From assembly GCA_040381215.1 (NCBI GenBank), contig JBEIHO010000009.1, positions 1 through 64,000 of the forward strand: 64,000 nt of DNA, written 5' to 3'. The DNA comes from SZUA-430 sp040381215. Lineage in GTDB: Bacteria > Pseudomonadota > Alphaproteobacteria > Micropepsales > Micropepsaceae. Both the position numbers and the translations under genes were made by a program. How positions within the stretch are numbered: position 1 is the stretch's first letter; each line of letters opens with the position of its first letter. Under the pieces are notes generated by a model that was given only the letters and a program-made list of their open reading frames with translations, was not told where the DNA came from and made no database searches. Shown here in pieces: positions 44,405 through 54,823 of the stretch.

Positions 44405-45292
44405 TTACTCGACGTTCTGTACCTGCTCGCGGAACTGATCGATGATCGCCTTCATTTCGAGGCCGATCCGCGTGAGGTGGATATCGGATGACTTCGAGCA
44501 CAGCGTGTTTGCTTCACGGTTGAGTTCCTGCGACAGGAAGTCGAGCCTGCGGCCCTGCGCACCGCGTGCTGCCAGCAAGTCACGGGCCTGGGAGAGATGG
44601 GCCTTGAGGCGATCCAGCTCTTCGCGGATGTCCGCCTTGACCAGCAGCATCGCCACTTCCTGCGCGATCCGTTCCTGCGAGACGATCGCCTGGCCGTTGT
44701 CCACCTGCGCGATCGCCGCCTTCAGTCGCGCCTGGAGCTGTTCGGGCTGGGACAGGATCAGGGTTGCAGCCTGTTCGCGCAAGCCAGAGAGGGTCTCGAT
44801 CTGGGCCGAGAGGAAACCGTTCAAGCGCGCGCCTTCGTCACGGCGGGCCAACAGGAGGGCGTCGAGCGCCTGCGTCAGGCTTGAAAGGATGGCGGCATCG
44901 CGGGTCGCGAGCTCGGTCTCGGAGAGTTCATCCTGCTGAACCTCGAGCACACCCCGCAGCGAGAGAATGCCGTCCAGTCGCGGGGGCTCGGCGCGAACGT
45001 TGCCTTCCAGCGCGCGCAGGATCGACAGGACCTGGCCAAGGGCTTCCTCGTTGACGCGTACGGCCCCGCGTGCCTGACCTGCATCGACACTGAGCGTGGC
45101 TGTCATGGAGCCTCTGGTGAAGCGCTCAGCCGCGAGGAGACGGGTCGGTTGCTCGAGGCTTTCGAACCCCTCGGGCATGCGGACGCGGAAATCGAGGCCG
45201 CGGGCATTGACGCTGCGCACTTCCCAATGCCACCGCCAGGCCCCTTGCGCGCCGTGGGTGCGCGCAAAGCCAGTCATGCTCGATAAAGACAT
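44405..45292 (-). CDS. YicC-family endoribonuclease
   Basis: 295 residues. N terminus LSSMTGFARTHG and C-terminal DFLSQELNREANTLCSKSSDI are the YicC hallmarks. E. coli YicC is an endoribonuclease linked to small-RNA decay; the conserved C-terminal acidic and basic residues are present. Long helical middle part (about 90-230). It is in the leftward fab cluster, after mltG with a 75-bp gap. Confidence 0.92.
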   Translation of the reverse strand: MSLSSMTGFARTHGAQGAWRWHWEVRSVNARGLDFRVRMPEGFESLEQPTRLLAAERFTRGSMTATLSVDAGQARGAVRVNEEALGQVLSILRALEGNVRAEPPRLDGILSLRGVLEVQQDELSETELATRDAAILSSLTQALDALLLARRDEGARLNGFLSAQIETLSGLREQAATLILSQPEQLQARLKAAIAQVDNGQAIVSQERIAQEVAMLLVKADIREELDRLKAHLSQARDLLAARGAQGRRLDFLSQELNREANTLCSKSSDIHLTRIGLEMKAIIDQFREQVQNVE

Positions 45293-45367
45293 CCTGCGTC
45301 CTGTTCCCCGATTCCGAAGGCACTCATCCTAGGGTCCTGCGCATCCCGGCTCAATCAAGCCGAATGC

Positions 45368-46375
45368 TCAGGGCGCGGTCCCCTCGGCGGCACGCTGGCG
45401 TTCGACCTGGCGCCAATTCGCCACGTTTCTTTCATGCTCGGCCAGGGTGGCCGCGAATACGTGGCCGCCGGTGCCGTCTGCCACGAAGAACAGCGCGTCG
45501 GTCGGCGCCGGGTTCAGCACGGCCGCGATGGACTCACGCCCCGGGTTGGCAATCGGGGTCGGCGGCAAACCGTTGATCACGTAGGTGTTGTAGGGCGTTG
45601 CCTTGTCGATTTCGCTGCGGCGAATGCCGCGCCCCAGCGGAACGCCCTTGGTCAGGCCATAAATGATGGTTGGATCCGACTGCAGCTTCATGCCCTTGCG
45701 AAGCCGGTTGATGAAGACGCCGGCGACGAGCGGACGCTCGCTGGCAATGCCGGTCTCCTTCTCCACGATGGACGCCAGGACGATGGCTTCTTCCTTGGTG
45801 GCAATCGGCAAGTTGGCAACCCGCTTCTCCCAGAGATCATCGATGACGGCCTTGTGGTCGCTCTCCATGCGGGCGATCAATTCATCACGCGGCATGCCGC
45901 GGTTGAAGACATAGGTCTCGGGGAGAAGCGCGCCCTCGGCGGGGGCGCGGGTGATTGTTCCTTCCAGAGAGGGGTGCCTGGCGACCAAGTCCAGGATCAT
46001 GGCGGTCGTCAGGCCTTCGGGCAGTGTCAGCTTGTAGACGATCGCCTTGCCTTCAATCAGGATGTCCATGATCTGGCGCGGCGAAGCGCCGGTGGGGATC
46101 GCGTACTCGCCTGCCTTCAGCTGGCTTGCCTTGCCGTAGTACATCACGCCTGCGCGGAAGATCAGGCTGTTGTCGATGACGCCTTGCTCTTCAAGCGTAT
46201 CCGCGATGCGGTTGAGCCCGGTGCCGCGCGGCAGCGCCACGACGGTTTCGGTGGTGCCGAAGGCCGATGGCGGACCCGCCGCTTCAAACCGGCTCCAGAC
46301 ATGCCATGCGCCGTAACCCACGCCGGCTGCCGCCAGCACACAAATCAGCAATAATGCGCGAAGAAAGAACCGCAA
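45368..46375 (-). CDS. mltG: Endolytic murein transglycosylase MltG
   Basis: 335 residues. MltG cuts nascent peptidoglycan glycan strands at the inner membrane. One N-terminal membrane anchor (5-25), a LysM-like region (about 43-110) and the YceG catalytic domain with ASIVEKET (201-208), which carries the catalytic glutamate, then FINRLRKGMKLQSDPTIIYG. The start is a TTG at 46375 with GGCGGAG upstream. It lies 42 bp after fabF on the same strand, a usual alphaproteobacterial order. Confidence 0.94.
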   Translation of the reverse strand: MRFFLRALLLICVLAAAGVGYGAWHVWSRFEAAGPPSAFGTTETVVALPRGTGLNRIADTLEEQGVIDNSLIFRAGVMYYGKASQLKAGEYAIPTGASPRQIMDILIEGKAIVYKLTLPEGLTTAMILDLVARHPSLEGTITRAPAEGALLPETYVFNRGMPRDELIARMESDHKAVIDDLWEKRVANLPIATKEEAIVLASIVEKETGIASERPLVAGVFINRLRKGMKLQSDPTIIYGLTKGVPLGRGIRRSEIDKATPYNTYVINGLPPTPIANPGRESIAAVLNPAPTDALFFVADGTGGHVFAATLAEHERNVANWRQVERQRAAEGTAP

Positions 46376-46417
46376 GGCGTTGGCTCCGCCGGAAGATGGA
46401 CCTCGACCAATTCTTAA

Positions 46418-47683
46418 CTAATGCGGCGGCCGGGTCAAAATCAGAGTGGCGTTCGTGCCGCCAAAACCGAAAGAATTCGAGAGAGCCGCGCGGATCTCAC
46501 GCTTTTTCGCCTTGTGAGGCACAAGATCGATCTTGGTTTCAACCGACGGGTTGTCGAGGTTGAGGGTCGGCGGGCAGATCTGGTCGCGCAGGGCCAGGAC
46601 GCTGAAGATGGCCTCCACGGCTCCGGCCGCGCCCAGCAAATGACCGATCGAGGATTTCGTGGACGACATGGAGACACGCTCGGCTGCGTTGCCAAACAGT
46701 CTTTCGACGGCACGCAGCTCGATCTCGTCGCCCAGGGGGGTCGAGGTTCCGTGCGCGTTCACATAGTCGATGTCGCCTGGCATCAGGCCAGCGCGCTTGA
46801 GCGCCATCTGCATCGAGCGATAGCCACCATTGCCGTCGTCGGCAGGTGCCGTGATGTGGTGTGCGTCGCCCGACATGCCGTAGCCGGTGATCTCGGCATA
46901 AATCCTGGCCCCACGGCGGCGTGCGTGTTCAAGCTCTTCAAGGACCATCACGCCGGAGCCCTCGCCCATGAGGAACCCGTCCCGGTCCTTGTCGTAAGGA
47001 CGAGAGGCACGGTGCGGTTCTTCGTTGAAGCCCGTCGAGAGCGCGCGGCAGGCGGCAAAACCCGCCATCCCGATGCGCGAAATGGCCGCCTCGGCGCCAC
47101 CTGCGACCATGATGTCTGCGTCATCCAGCGCAACCATGCGGGCGGCATCGCCGATGGCGTGCGCGCCGCTCGAGCACGCGGTGACCACGGCGTGGTTGGG
47201 GCCTTTAAGGCCGTGCTTGATCGAGATGTAACCCGAAGCGAGATTGATCAGGCGACCCGGAATGAAGAAGGGGCTGATCTTGCGCGGCCCCTTTTCGTGA
47301 AGCGTGATCGATGCCTCGGCAATGCCGGGAAGGCCACCAATGCCCGAGCCGATCATGACGCCGGCCCGCGCCTTCTGGTCTTCGGTTTCCAGACGGATCC
47401 CGGAATCAGCGATGGCCTGCGTTGCGGCTGCCATCGCGAAGATGATGAAGTCGTCGACCCGGCGGTTTTCCTTCGGGTCCATCCACTTGTCGGCATCGAA
47501 GGTGCCGTTCGTGCCATCGCCGCGCGGAACATTTGCCGCGATGCGCGCCGGAAGGTCGGACGTATCGAAAGTGGTTATCTTTCGTGCGCCCGACTCTGCC
47601 TTGAGCAGGCGGGACCATGTCTCCTCGACGCCACAGGCGAGAGGGGACACCATACCCATTCCGGTTACAACAACGCGGCGCAT
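46418..47683 (-). CDS. fabF: Beta-ketoacyl-ACP synthase II
   Basis: 421 residues. Condenses malonyl-ACP with acyl-ACP in fatty-acid elongation. Catalytic triad Cys170 (VVTACSSGAHA), His311 (NAHGTSTPLGD) and His348 (SSIGHLLGAAG), plus Lys343, are in place. The start ATG at 47683 has GGAAAG upstream. It follows acpP by 44 bp on the same strand. KASII rather than KASI is inferred from position next to acpP. Confidence 0.96.
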   Translation of the reverse strand: MRRVVVTGMGMVSPLACGVEETWSRLLKAESGARKITTFDTSDLPARIAANVPRGDGTNGTFDADKWMDPKENRRVDDFIIFAMAAATQAIADSGIRLETEDQKARAGVMIGSGIGGLPGIAEASITLHEKGPRKISPFFIPGRLINLASGYISIKHGLKGPNHAVVTACSSGAHAIGDAARMVALDDADIMVAGGAEAAISRIGMAGFAACRALSTGFNEEPHRASRPYDKDRDGFLMGEGSGVMVLEELEHARRRGARIYAEITGYGMSGDAHHITAPADDGNGGYRSMQMALKRAGLMPGDIDYVNAHGTSTPLGDEIELRAVERLFGNAAERVSMSSTKSSIGHLLGAAGAVEAIFSVLALRDQICPPTLNLDNPSVETKIDLVPHKAKKREIRAALSNSFGFGGTNATLILTRPPH

Positions 47684-47727
47684 GATCTTTCCGGCTTACG
47701 AGGGCTGGAGAAACAGGCGCTGCCGTA

Positions 47728-47967
47728 TCAGGCGGCGGCCTTTTCCTTGATGAACTTCACGGCGTCACCAACGGTGACGATCGATTCGGCTGCATCATCG
47801 GGGATTTCAACGTTGAACTCTTCCTCGAAGGCCATGACGAGTTCGACGGTGTCCAAGCTGTCCGCGCCAAGATCGTCGATGAAGCTGGCATTCTCGGTAA
47901 CCTTGTCGGCATCGACATTGAGATGCTCGATGACAATCTTCTTCACGCGGTCGGCGACGTCGCTCAT
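47728..47967 (-). CDS. acpP: Acyl carrier protein
   Basis: 79 residues, standard length, strongly acidic. The phosphopantetheine attachment serine is Ser37 in DLGADSLDTVEL. Start ATG at 47967. The 145-bp gap to fabG is the largest inside the cluster and may hold an extra promoter, as often seen for acpP, but I found no convincing -35/-10 pair. Confidence 0.97.
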   Translation of the reverse strand: MSDVADRVKKIVIEHLNVDADKVTENASFIDDLGADSLDTVELVMAFEEEFNVEIPDDAAESIVTVGDAVKFIKEKAAA

Positions 47968-48112
47968 TTTTTCTGGTCCTTCAAGAAATCGGTATCCCGG
48001 AATGGGTACCCCCAAAGTCCTGCGGAGAATAGAGACTCTCCCGGAGAATTTGCGGGTTGGTAACACACCTTCGTTCAGCTTGCCAACAGGCAGCCGAACA
48101 AGGTTAAACCCT

Positions 48113-48850
48113 TCAAATCATGGCCATTCCGCCATTGATGTGCAGGGTCTGGCCCGTGACGTAGCTGGCTTCCTCGCTGGCAAGGTAGGCCACTGCGGCC
48201 GCGATGTCCCGCCCCGTGCCCAGCCGACCAGCCGGTATCTTGCCCATGATGGCCTCTCGTTGCTGGTCATTGAGGACGTCGGTCATCGGCGACTTGATGA
48301 ACCCTGGCGCCACGCAGTTCACCGTGATGTTGCGCGAGGCGACTTCCTGGGCGAGGGATTTCGACATGCCGATCAGACCCGCCTTGGTGGCCGCATAATT
48401 GCCCTGCCCCGGATTGCCCGTGACCCCCACGACGGAGGTGATCGAGATGATGCGCCCCCAGCGCTTCTTCATCATGGGGCGCAGAACCGCCCGTGAAAGG
48501 TGAAATGTCGCTGTCAGGTTGACGCGGATGACCTGGTCCCACTCGTCATCCTTCATGCGCATGAACAGGTTGTCGCGGGTGATGCCCGCGTTCGACACAA
48601 GAATGTCGATGCCGCCCATCAGGCCTTCGGCCACCTTTGGCAGGTCATCGACCTGGGCCATGTCGGACAGGTTGCACACTGCAATGTGGGCGCGGTCACC
48701 CAGTTCGGCCTTGAGCGCCTCGAGTGCTTCGGCGCGTGTGCCACTGAGGGTAACGGTCGCGCCCCGCGCATGCAGCGTCCGGGCGATGTCGCCGCCTATA
48801 CCGCCGCTGGCGCCTGTGACGAGCGCGGTCTTGCCTGTGAGATCGAACAT
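48113..48850 (-). CDS. fabG: 3-oxoacyl-ACP reductase
   Basis: 245 residues. NADPH-dependent reduction of 3-ketoacyl-ACP. Classical SDR: TGASGGIGG (12-20), NAG (87-89), catalytic Ser139, Tyr152 and Lys156 (GNYAATKAG), and the conserved GFIKSPMTDVL after the active site. It starts 24 bp after fabD on the same strand. Confidence 0.96.
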   Translation of the reverse strand: MFDLTGKTALVTGASGGIGGDIARTLHARGATVTLSGTRAEALEALKAELGDRAHIAVCNLSDMAQVDDLPKVAEGLMGGIDILVSNAGITRDNLFMRMKDDEWDQVIRVNLTATFHLSRAVLRPMMKKRWGRIISITSVVGVTGNPGQGNYAATKAGLIGMSKSLAQEVASRNITVNCVAPGFIKSPMTDVLNDQQREAIMGKIPAGRLGTGRDIAAAVAYLASEEASYVTGQTLHINGGMAMI

Positions 48851-48874
48851 GAGCAGATGGTCCTTTTACGCCTG

Positions 48875-49819
48875 TCAGAGGGTCTTGAGGAAAGCTTCGA
48901 TTTCCTGCGGCGTCTCGATCGACTGCGCCGGCAAGTCCTTGTCGATACGCTTGGCCATCGTGGTCAGAACCTTGCCGGCGCCGATTTCAACGACGGATGT
49001 GATGCCGCGGTCGCGAAGCCCGGCAATGGTTTCGCGCCAGCGAACCCGGCCCGTCACCTGCTCCACGAGCAGGCGGCGGATCTGCGCAGGATCACGCTCG
49101 GGCGACACCGAGACATTGGAAATGATTGGCACGCGTGGCGCATGCATCGTGACCTGCGCCAGAGCCTCCTCCATTTCGCGTGCGGCCGGTGCCATCAACG
49201 GTGAATGGAATGGCGCGCTGACCGGCAGCATCATGGCGCGCTTGATACCCTTGGTCTTTGCAATCTCGGCGGCGCGCTCGATTGCGGCCTTGTGCCCGGA
49301 GATCACGACCTGGCCGGGGGCATTGTCATTGGCGACGACGCAGACCTCCGGGCCTCGCGTCGCTTCGCGGGCGACGTCTTCCGCCTGGTCGAGCTCGGCC
49401 CCGAGGAGGGCTGCCATTGCCCCCTGCCCCACTGGCACGGCGCGCTGCATGGCAAGCCCGCGGGCCTTGAGCAGGCGAGCCGTATCAGCGACCGAGAACG
49501 CGCCGGCCGCCGCCAGCGCGGTGTACTCACCCAGCGAGTGGCCGGCTGCAAGGCTCACGTGACGGCCCCATTCGATCTTGCCCTCGCGCTCCAGCACCCG
49601 CATGACGCCCAGGCTGACCGCCATCAGCGCGGGCTGCGCATTCTCGGTCAGCGTGAGGTCCGCCTCCGGCCCCTGCCACATCACGCGCGTCAGCGGTTGC
49701 TTGAGGGCTTCGTCGATTTCCTCGAACAATTCGCGGGCAACGGGAAAGGCTTGCGACAGGGCGAGGCCCATGCCGACGGCCTGGCTGCCCTGTCCCGGAA
49801 ACGTGAATGCGCGGCTCAT
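48875..49819 (-). CDS. fabD: Malonyl-CoA:ACP transacylase
   Basis: 314 residues. Loads malonyl onto ACP. The oxyanion loop is FTFPGQGSQAVGMG (5-18), the nucleophile is Ser95 in AGHSLGEYTA and the catalytic His is His206 in APFHSPLM. It is the first gene of the leftward fabD-fabG-acpP-fabF-mltG-yicC cluster. The ATG at 49819 opens the conserved N terminus. Confidence 0.96.
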   Translation of the reverse strand: MSRAFTFPGQGSQAVGMGLALSQAFPVARELFEEIDEALKQPLTRVMWQGPEADLTLTENAQPALMAVSLGVMRVLEREGKIEWGRHVSLAAGHSLGEYTALAAAGAFSVADTARLLKARGLAMQRAVPVGQGAMAALLGAELDQAEDVAREATRGPEVCVVANDNAPGQVVISGHKAAIERAAEIAKTKGIKRAMMLPVSAPFHSPLMAPAAREMEEALAQVTMHAPRVPIISNVSVSPERDPAQIRRLLVEQVTGRVRWRETIAGLRDRGITSVVEIGAGKVLTTMAKRIDKDLPAQSIETPQEIEAFLKTL

Positions 49820-49880
49820 GAGCACCCCTGGGTTGTCAATTGCACGGGACTGAAACCGGGTGGGGCGGCACAAGTCAAGT

Positions 49881-51326
49881 TCAGCGCACAAGATCCATGT
49901 TTGTCCGCCATGACTGGGCGGCTCCTATCCCCAAGAGCACGGCGAATGCGACGGCAACAGCGGGGATCTGGAGGGCGAAGCCCGCCATCGCGTGCACAGC
50001 CATGGACATGCTGGCAGCCACCGCCACGGCGGGGAAGGCGCGATCGCGGCGGCGCAGGGCGGCGCCCGACAGGCACTGCATGGCGATCAGCAACGGCGCG
50101 GCCATGAAGGCGATGCCCGCAGGGACGCCCAGATCGGCCATCGGCTCCAGCAGGTCGTTGCTGGCCTCTTCCACGGTGCCCCGCGCGTTCAGGGGCGCGT
50201 CAATCGAATGGTAGCTGGCGAACGCACCCAGACCCTGCCCCAGGATCGGAGCCTCGCCGATCGCCCTGAGCGTTGCGGCGGCCAAGGCGCGACGGTCGCT
50301 GCCGTCAAGACCCGGCGGGCCGAAGTGGTCGCGCAGCGCGTCGCCACCGACAGCGATCGTCACGCCAAGAACTGCAACGAGGATGGCGGAGGTCGCCCGC
50401 CGGCCCCTGGCCTCTGGCTCGTCCGGCGCCTGCCCCAGCGCCAGCGCCAGGATCAGGAACAGCAGCCCCGCGGCGAAGGCGGCAATGGCGACACCCGCGC
50501 CTGTGGCGATCAGGGATGCGAGAAGACAAACGCCGAGGATGGCGATCGCGCCGTCCGGACCTTCGAGGCTGCGGCGCAGGGAGGTCCGCATCACCGCCCC
50601 TCCCTTGTCCCAGACGATCGCCTGGCGAAACCTCTCGGCAAAGCTGCCGAAGGCTGCAAGGGCAGACAACGCCAGCAGCGCGCCGAGGTGCTCCTGGTTG
50701 ATGAAGGGAGCTGCAAAGCCGCGCGCGGCCGGTGGTGCTTCGGGCAGCAGCGCGCCCTGCAGGTCCATGCCCGCAAGGGCTGAGATGGCCGCGAGCAAGG
50801 CGCATCCTGCGCCCAGAATGACGAGCCCGATCGACAGGACCTCGGCACGGGTACGGTCCCGGCCCAGGCTGAAGGCAAGGAGGAACGCCATGACGGGCAA
50901 GAGCGCTGTTACCAGCGCCTGGCGCGTCGCTGCCGGATCGGCCGAAACGAAGGCGCCAGGATTGACACCCAAGGTGTCGCGCGCCTGCTTCCAAACAGGA
51001 TGCGCAACGGCACTGAGATCCATGCCTGACAAGGTCGCGACACGGTCGAGGTCCACGGACTGCATCATGCCCCAGGCCAGAGCCGCCGCGATGCAGAGGG
51101 CGGGCCCTTTCATCTCCCGTATCAGCGGGGTCTGCGCGGCCACGCCGGACATGACCATGCCAGCCCACGCGAGCAGCAATGCGGCGAGGCCCGTTGCCGC
51201 GACCGTTTCAGCCCACAGCCTGTTCGAGCCATAGGGGAACGGCATCCAGGCGATAATGCCGAGGAACAGGATCAACAGCACGCTCTCGGGTTTGATCCAG
51301 CGTGCGAGGAACGGTGACTGGGTCAT
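49881..51326 (-). CDS. O-antigen ligase / polymerase-like polytopic membrane protein
   Basis: 481 residues with about ten to twelve hydrophobic helices. The soluble segment near 360-410 contains GLGAFASYHSIDAPL followed by EASNDLLEPMADLGVPAG, which aligns with the Wzy_C/WaaL signature (usually AHNDYLQ); the family histidine is Ser here. Such proteins ligate or polymerise O-antigen or exopolysaccharide in the periplasm. It is divergent from a sugar-nucleotide dehydrogenase gene, 77 bp apart. The exact acceptor cannot be predicted. Confidence 0.75.
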   Translation of the reverse strand: MTQSPFLARWIKPESVLLILFLGIIAWMPFPYGSNRLWAETVAATGLAALLLAWAGMVMSGVAAQTPLIREMKGPALCIAAALAWGMMQSVDLDRVATLSGMDLSAVAHPVWKQARDTLGVNPGAFVSADPAATRQALVTALLPVMAFLLAFSLGRDRTRAEVLSIGLVILGAGCALLAAISALAGMDLQGALLPEAPPAARGFAAPFINQEHLGALLALSALAAFGSFAERFRQAIVWDKGGAVMRTSLRRSLEGPDGAIAILGVCLLASLIATGAGVAIAAFAAGLLFLILALALGQAPDEPEARGRRATSAILVAVLGVTIAVGGDALRDHFGPPGLDGSDRRALAAATLRAIGEAPILGQGLGAFASYHSIDAPLNARGTVEEASNDLLEPMADLGVPAGIAFMAAPLLIAMQCLSGAALRRRDRAFPAVAVAASMSMAVHAMAGFALQIPAVAVAFAVLLGIGAAQSWRTNMDLVR

Positions 51327-51403
51327 GCGGCCAACGGCGCCGTCAGCTTGACAGGACGCCACAGCACCCGGCCAATGGTCCGGTGCGAACAACGCAAAAG
51401 ACG

Positions 51404-52681
<1,278 letters not shown>

Positions 52682-52756
52682 CCTGACTTCACCGGTCGCA
52701 TCTTGACGTCGCAGCCGCGATGCGTTTCTCGTGTGCGACCAGTCAGCGAGAGCATC

Positions 52757-53812
52757 ATGTCCCAAAACGCCTCTGCCCCCCTGCCCCGCGTTGGCGTCGT
52801 CGGTGCCACCGGCGCTGTCGGACGCGAGATCATCGGTTGTCTCGAGAAGCGGGACTTTCCCCTCTCGCGCCTGCGCCTCTTCGCGTCGCCGCGCTCTGCG
52901 GGACAACGGATGAACTGGCGTGGACAATCTGTTGTCATCGAAGCGCTCGACGGGAACAGCCTGTCGGAGATCGACATCGCGCTTTGTTCGGCAGGCTCTG
53001 CCATCACGAAGCAGTACGCACCGACGGCAGGCCGGCAAACAGTCATCATCGACAACTCGTCGGCCTTCCGCATGGAACCTGGCGTGCCGCTGGTCGTGCC
53101 AGAGGTCAATGCCGATCGGATCGCCGCGCACCAGGGCATCATCGCCAATCCCAATTGCGTGGCGATCATTGCGTCATTGGCATTGTGGCCCCTCAGCCGC
53201 CACAATCCCATTCGCCGCGTGACGGCGGCGACCTACCAGTCCGCTTCAGGTGCGGGTGCGGCCGCCATGGAGGAGTTGCGCGTATCGACGCAAGCCTTCC
53301 TCGCGGGGCAGAAATACGAACCGAAGGTGCTTCCCCATCCCTATGCCTTCAACGTCTTCAGCCATAATACCGCCGTTGATCCGGCAACGGGCGACAACGA
53401 CGAGGAGACGAAGGTTTCGCGCGAACTGCGACGGATCATGGATATGCCGGAACTCGGGATCGGGATCACGTGCCTGCGCGTTCCTGTCCTGCGCGCCCAC
53501 ACGATCGTGATGTCGGTCGGCTTCGACAAGCCCATGCGCCCGGAGACGGTCCGCGAAATCCTGAGCAGCGCACCCGGCGTGGTCGTGCAGGATGATCAGG
53601 CCCGCAATCATTTCCCCATGCCTGTCGAGGCGACCGGACAGGACGCGGTTCTCGCGGGCCGTTTCCGCGTTGACCGTGGGGATCCGACGGGGTGCAGCGT
53701 ATCGATGATCGTCGTTGGCGACCAGTTGCTCAAGGGCGCGGCACTCAACGCGGTGCAGATCGCCGAGCGTATCCAGTCGGCAGGTGTTTACCCCAACCGT
53801 CGGGTAGGATAG
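52757..53812 (+). CDS. asd: Aspartate-semialdehyde dehydrogenase
   Basis: 351 residues. Reduces aspartyl phosphate to aspartate semialdehyde, for lysine, diaminopimelate, threonine and methionine. NADP motif GATGAVGREI (16-25), catalytic Cys134 in NPNCVAIIA, and YQSASGAGAAAMEEL are diagnostic. It sits between two sugar-nucleotide genes on the same strand; the amino-acid pathway link is to cell-wall diaminopimelate, not to the polysaccharide directly. Confidence 0.95.
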   Translation: MSQNASAPLPRVGVVGATGAVGREIIGCLEKRDFPLSRLRLFASPRSAGQRMNWRGQSVVIEALDGNSLSEIDIALCSAGSAITKQYAPTAGRQTVIIDNSSAFRMEPGVPLVVPEVNADRIAAHQGIIANPNCVAIIASLALWPLSRHNPIRRVTAATYQSASGAGAAAMEELRVSTQAFLAGQKYEPKVLPHPYAFNVFSHNTAVDPATGDNDEETKVSRELRRIMDMPELGIGITCLRVPVLRAHTIVMSVGFDKPMRPETVREILSSAPGVVVQDDQARNHFPMPVEATGQDAVLAGRFRVDRGDPTGCSVSMIVVGDQLLKGAALNAVQIAERIQSAGVYPNRRVG

Positions 53813-53851
53813 AGGCTTGCTCCGCCGCACGGTCGGCCTGAGGTTCATGAC

Positions 53852-54823
53852 ATGCGCGTACTTCTGACCGGCGTCGCCGGCTTCATCGGATATCACGTCG
53901 CAGAGGCGCTTCTGGCCCGCGGCGACGCGGTGATCGGTGTCGACAACCTCAACAGCTATTACGATGTCCAGCTGAAGCGCGATCGCCTGGCCCGACTTGA
54001 GCCGCACGGCGGCTTCCAGTTCACGGCAGCCGACATCTCTGACCGGCCTGCGATGGAGGCCCTCGTCCGGCAGAACCCGGACATCACGCACGTCATTCAT
54101 CTTGCGGCGCAAGCGGGTGTGCGGCACTCGCTGATCGACCCCTATACCTACATCACATCCAATGTCATGGGTCAGGTGGTCATGCTGGAGACGGCGCGCA
54201 ATCTGGGCCGACTGGAGCATTTCGTCTATGCCAGTTCGTCGTCCGTCTACGGTGGCAATACCAAGCTTCCGTTCTCGGTGGGTGACGAGACGGAGCGCCC
54301 GAACTCGCTCTATGCGGCGACCAAGAAGGCCGATGAACTGATCGGGCATACTTACGCGCATCTCTATGGGTTGGCGTCGACGGGCCTGCGGTTTTTTACC
54401 GTCTACGGTCCCTTCGGTCGCCCGGACATGGCCGCCTTCCTGTTCACGGATGCGATCATGAAGGGCAAGCCCATCCGCGTTTTCAACGATGGCAACATGT
54501 GGCGCGATTTCACCTATGTCGATGACATCGTGGCGGGCGTGCTGGCGGCTCTGGCCCGCAAGCCGTCCGGGTCGCCGCCGCATGCGGTGTACAACCTCGG
54601 CAATCACAAGTCGGAAAAGCTGACAGACTTCATCGCCGAGATCGAGCGCGCGCTCAACCGGAAGGCCAGCTACCTGTTCGAGCCCATGCAGCCTGGCGAT
54701 GTTGAGCGGACCTATGCCGACATCGAGGCTTCACGCCGCGACCTCGGCTTTGATCCCAGGACGCCCATCGGCGAAGGCATCCCGCGCTTCGTACAGTGGT
54801 ATCGGGGCTACTACGGTATCTGA
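53852..54823 (+). CDS. UDP-glucuronate 4-epimerase-like (CapI/WbpP-type) SDR
   Basis: 323 residues. Extended SDR with TGVAGFIGYH (6-15), the DNLNSYYDVQLKRDRL segment typical of UDP-glucuronate epimerases, HLAAQAGVRHS, catalytic Tyr154 and Lys158 in SLYAATKKADE and FFTVYGPFGRPDMA. It would make a UDP-galacturonate-type precursor. With the dehydrogenase at 51404 and galE at 60520 it supports a uronic-acid-containing surface glycan. It starts 39 bp after asd. Confidence 0.88.
   Translation: MRVLLTGVAGFIGYHVAEALLARGDAVIGVDNLNSYYDVQLKRDRLARLEPHGGFQFTAADISDRPAMEALVRQNPDITHVIHLAAQAGVRHSLIDPYTYITSNVMGQVVMLETARNLGRLEHFVYASSSSVYGGNTKLPFSVGDETERPNSLYAATKKADELIGHTYAHLYGLASTGLRFFTVYGPFGRPDMAAFLFTDAIMKGKPIRVFNDGNMWRDFTYVDDIVAGVLAALARKPSGSPPHAVYNLGNHKSEKLTDFIAEIERALNRKASYLFEPMQPGDVERTYADIEASRRDLGFDPRTPIGEGIPRFVQWYRGYYGI

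Noticed and set aside
46421..48496. 691-codon frame antisense to fabF, acpP and part of fabG
   Set aside because: It covers three certain genes on the opposite strand, has no ribosome-binding site and no domain.
53246..54607. 453-codon frame antisense to asd and the CapI-like gene
   Set aside because: Shadow of two well-supported genes.
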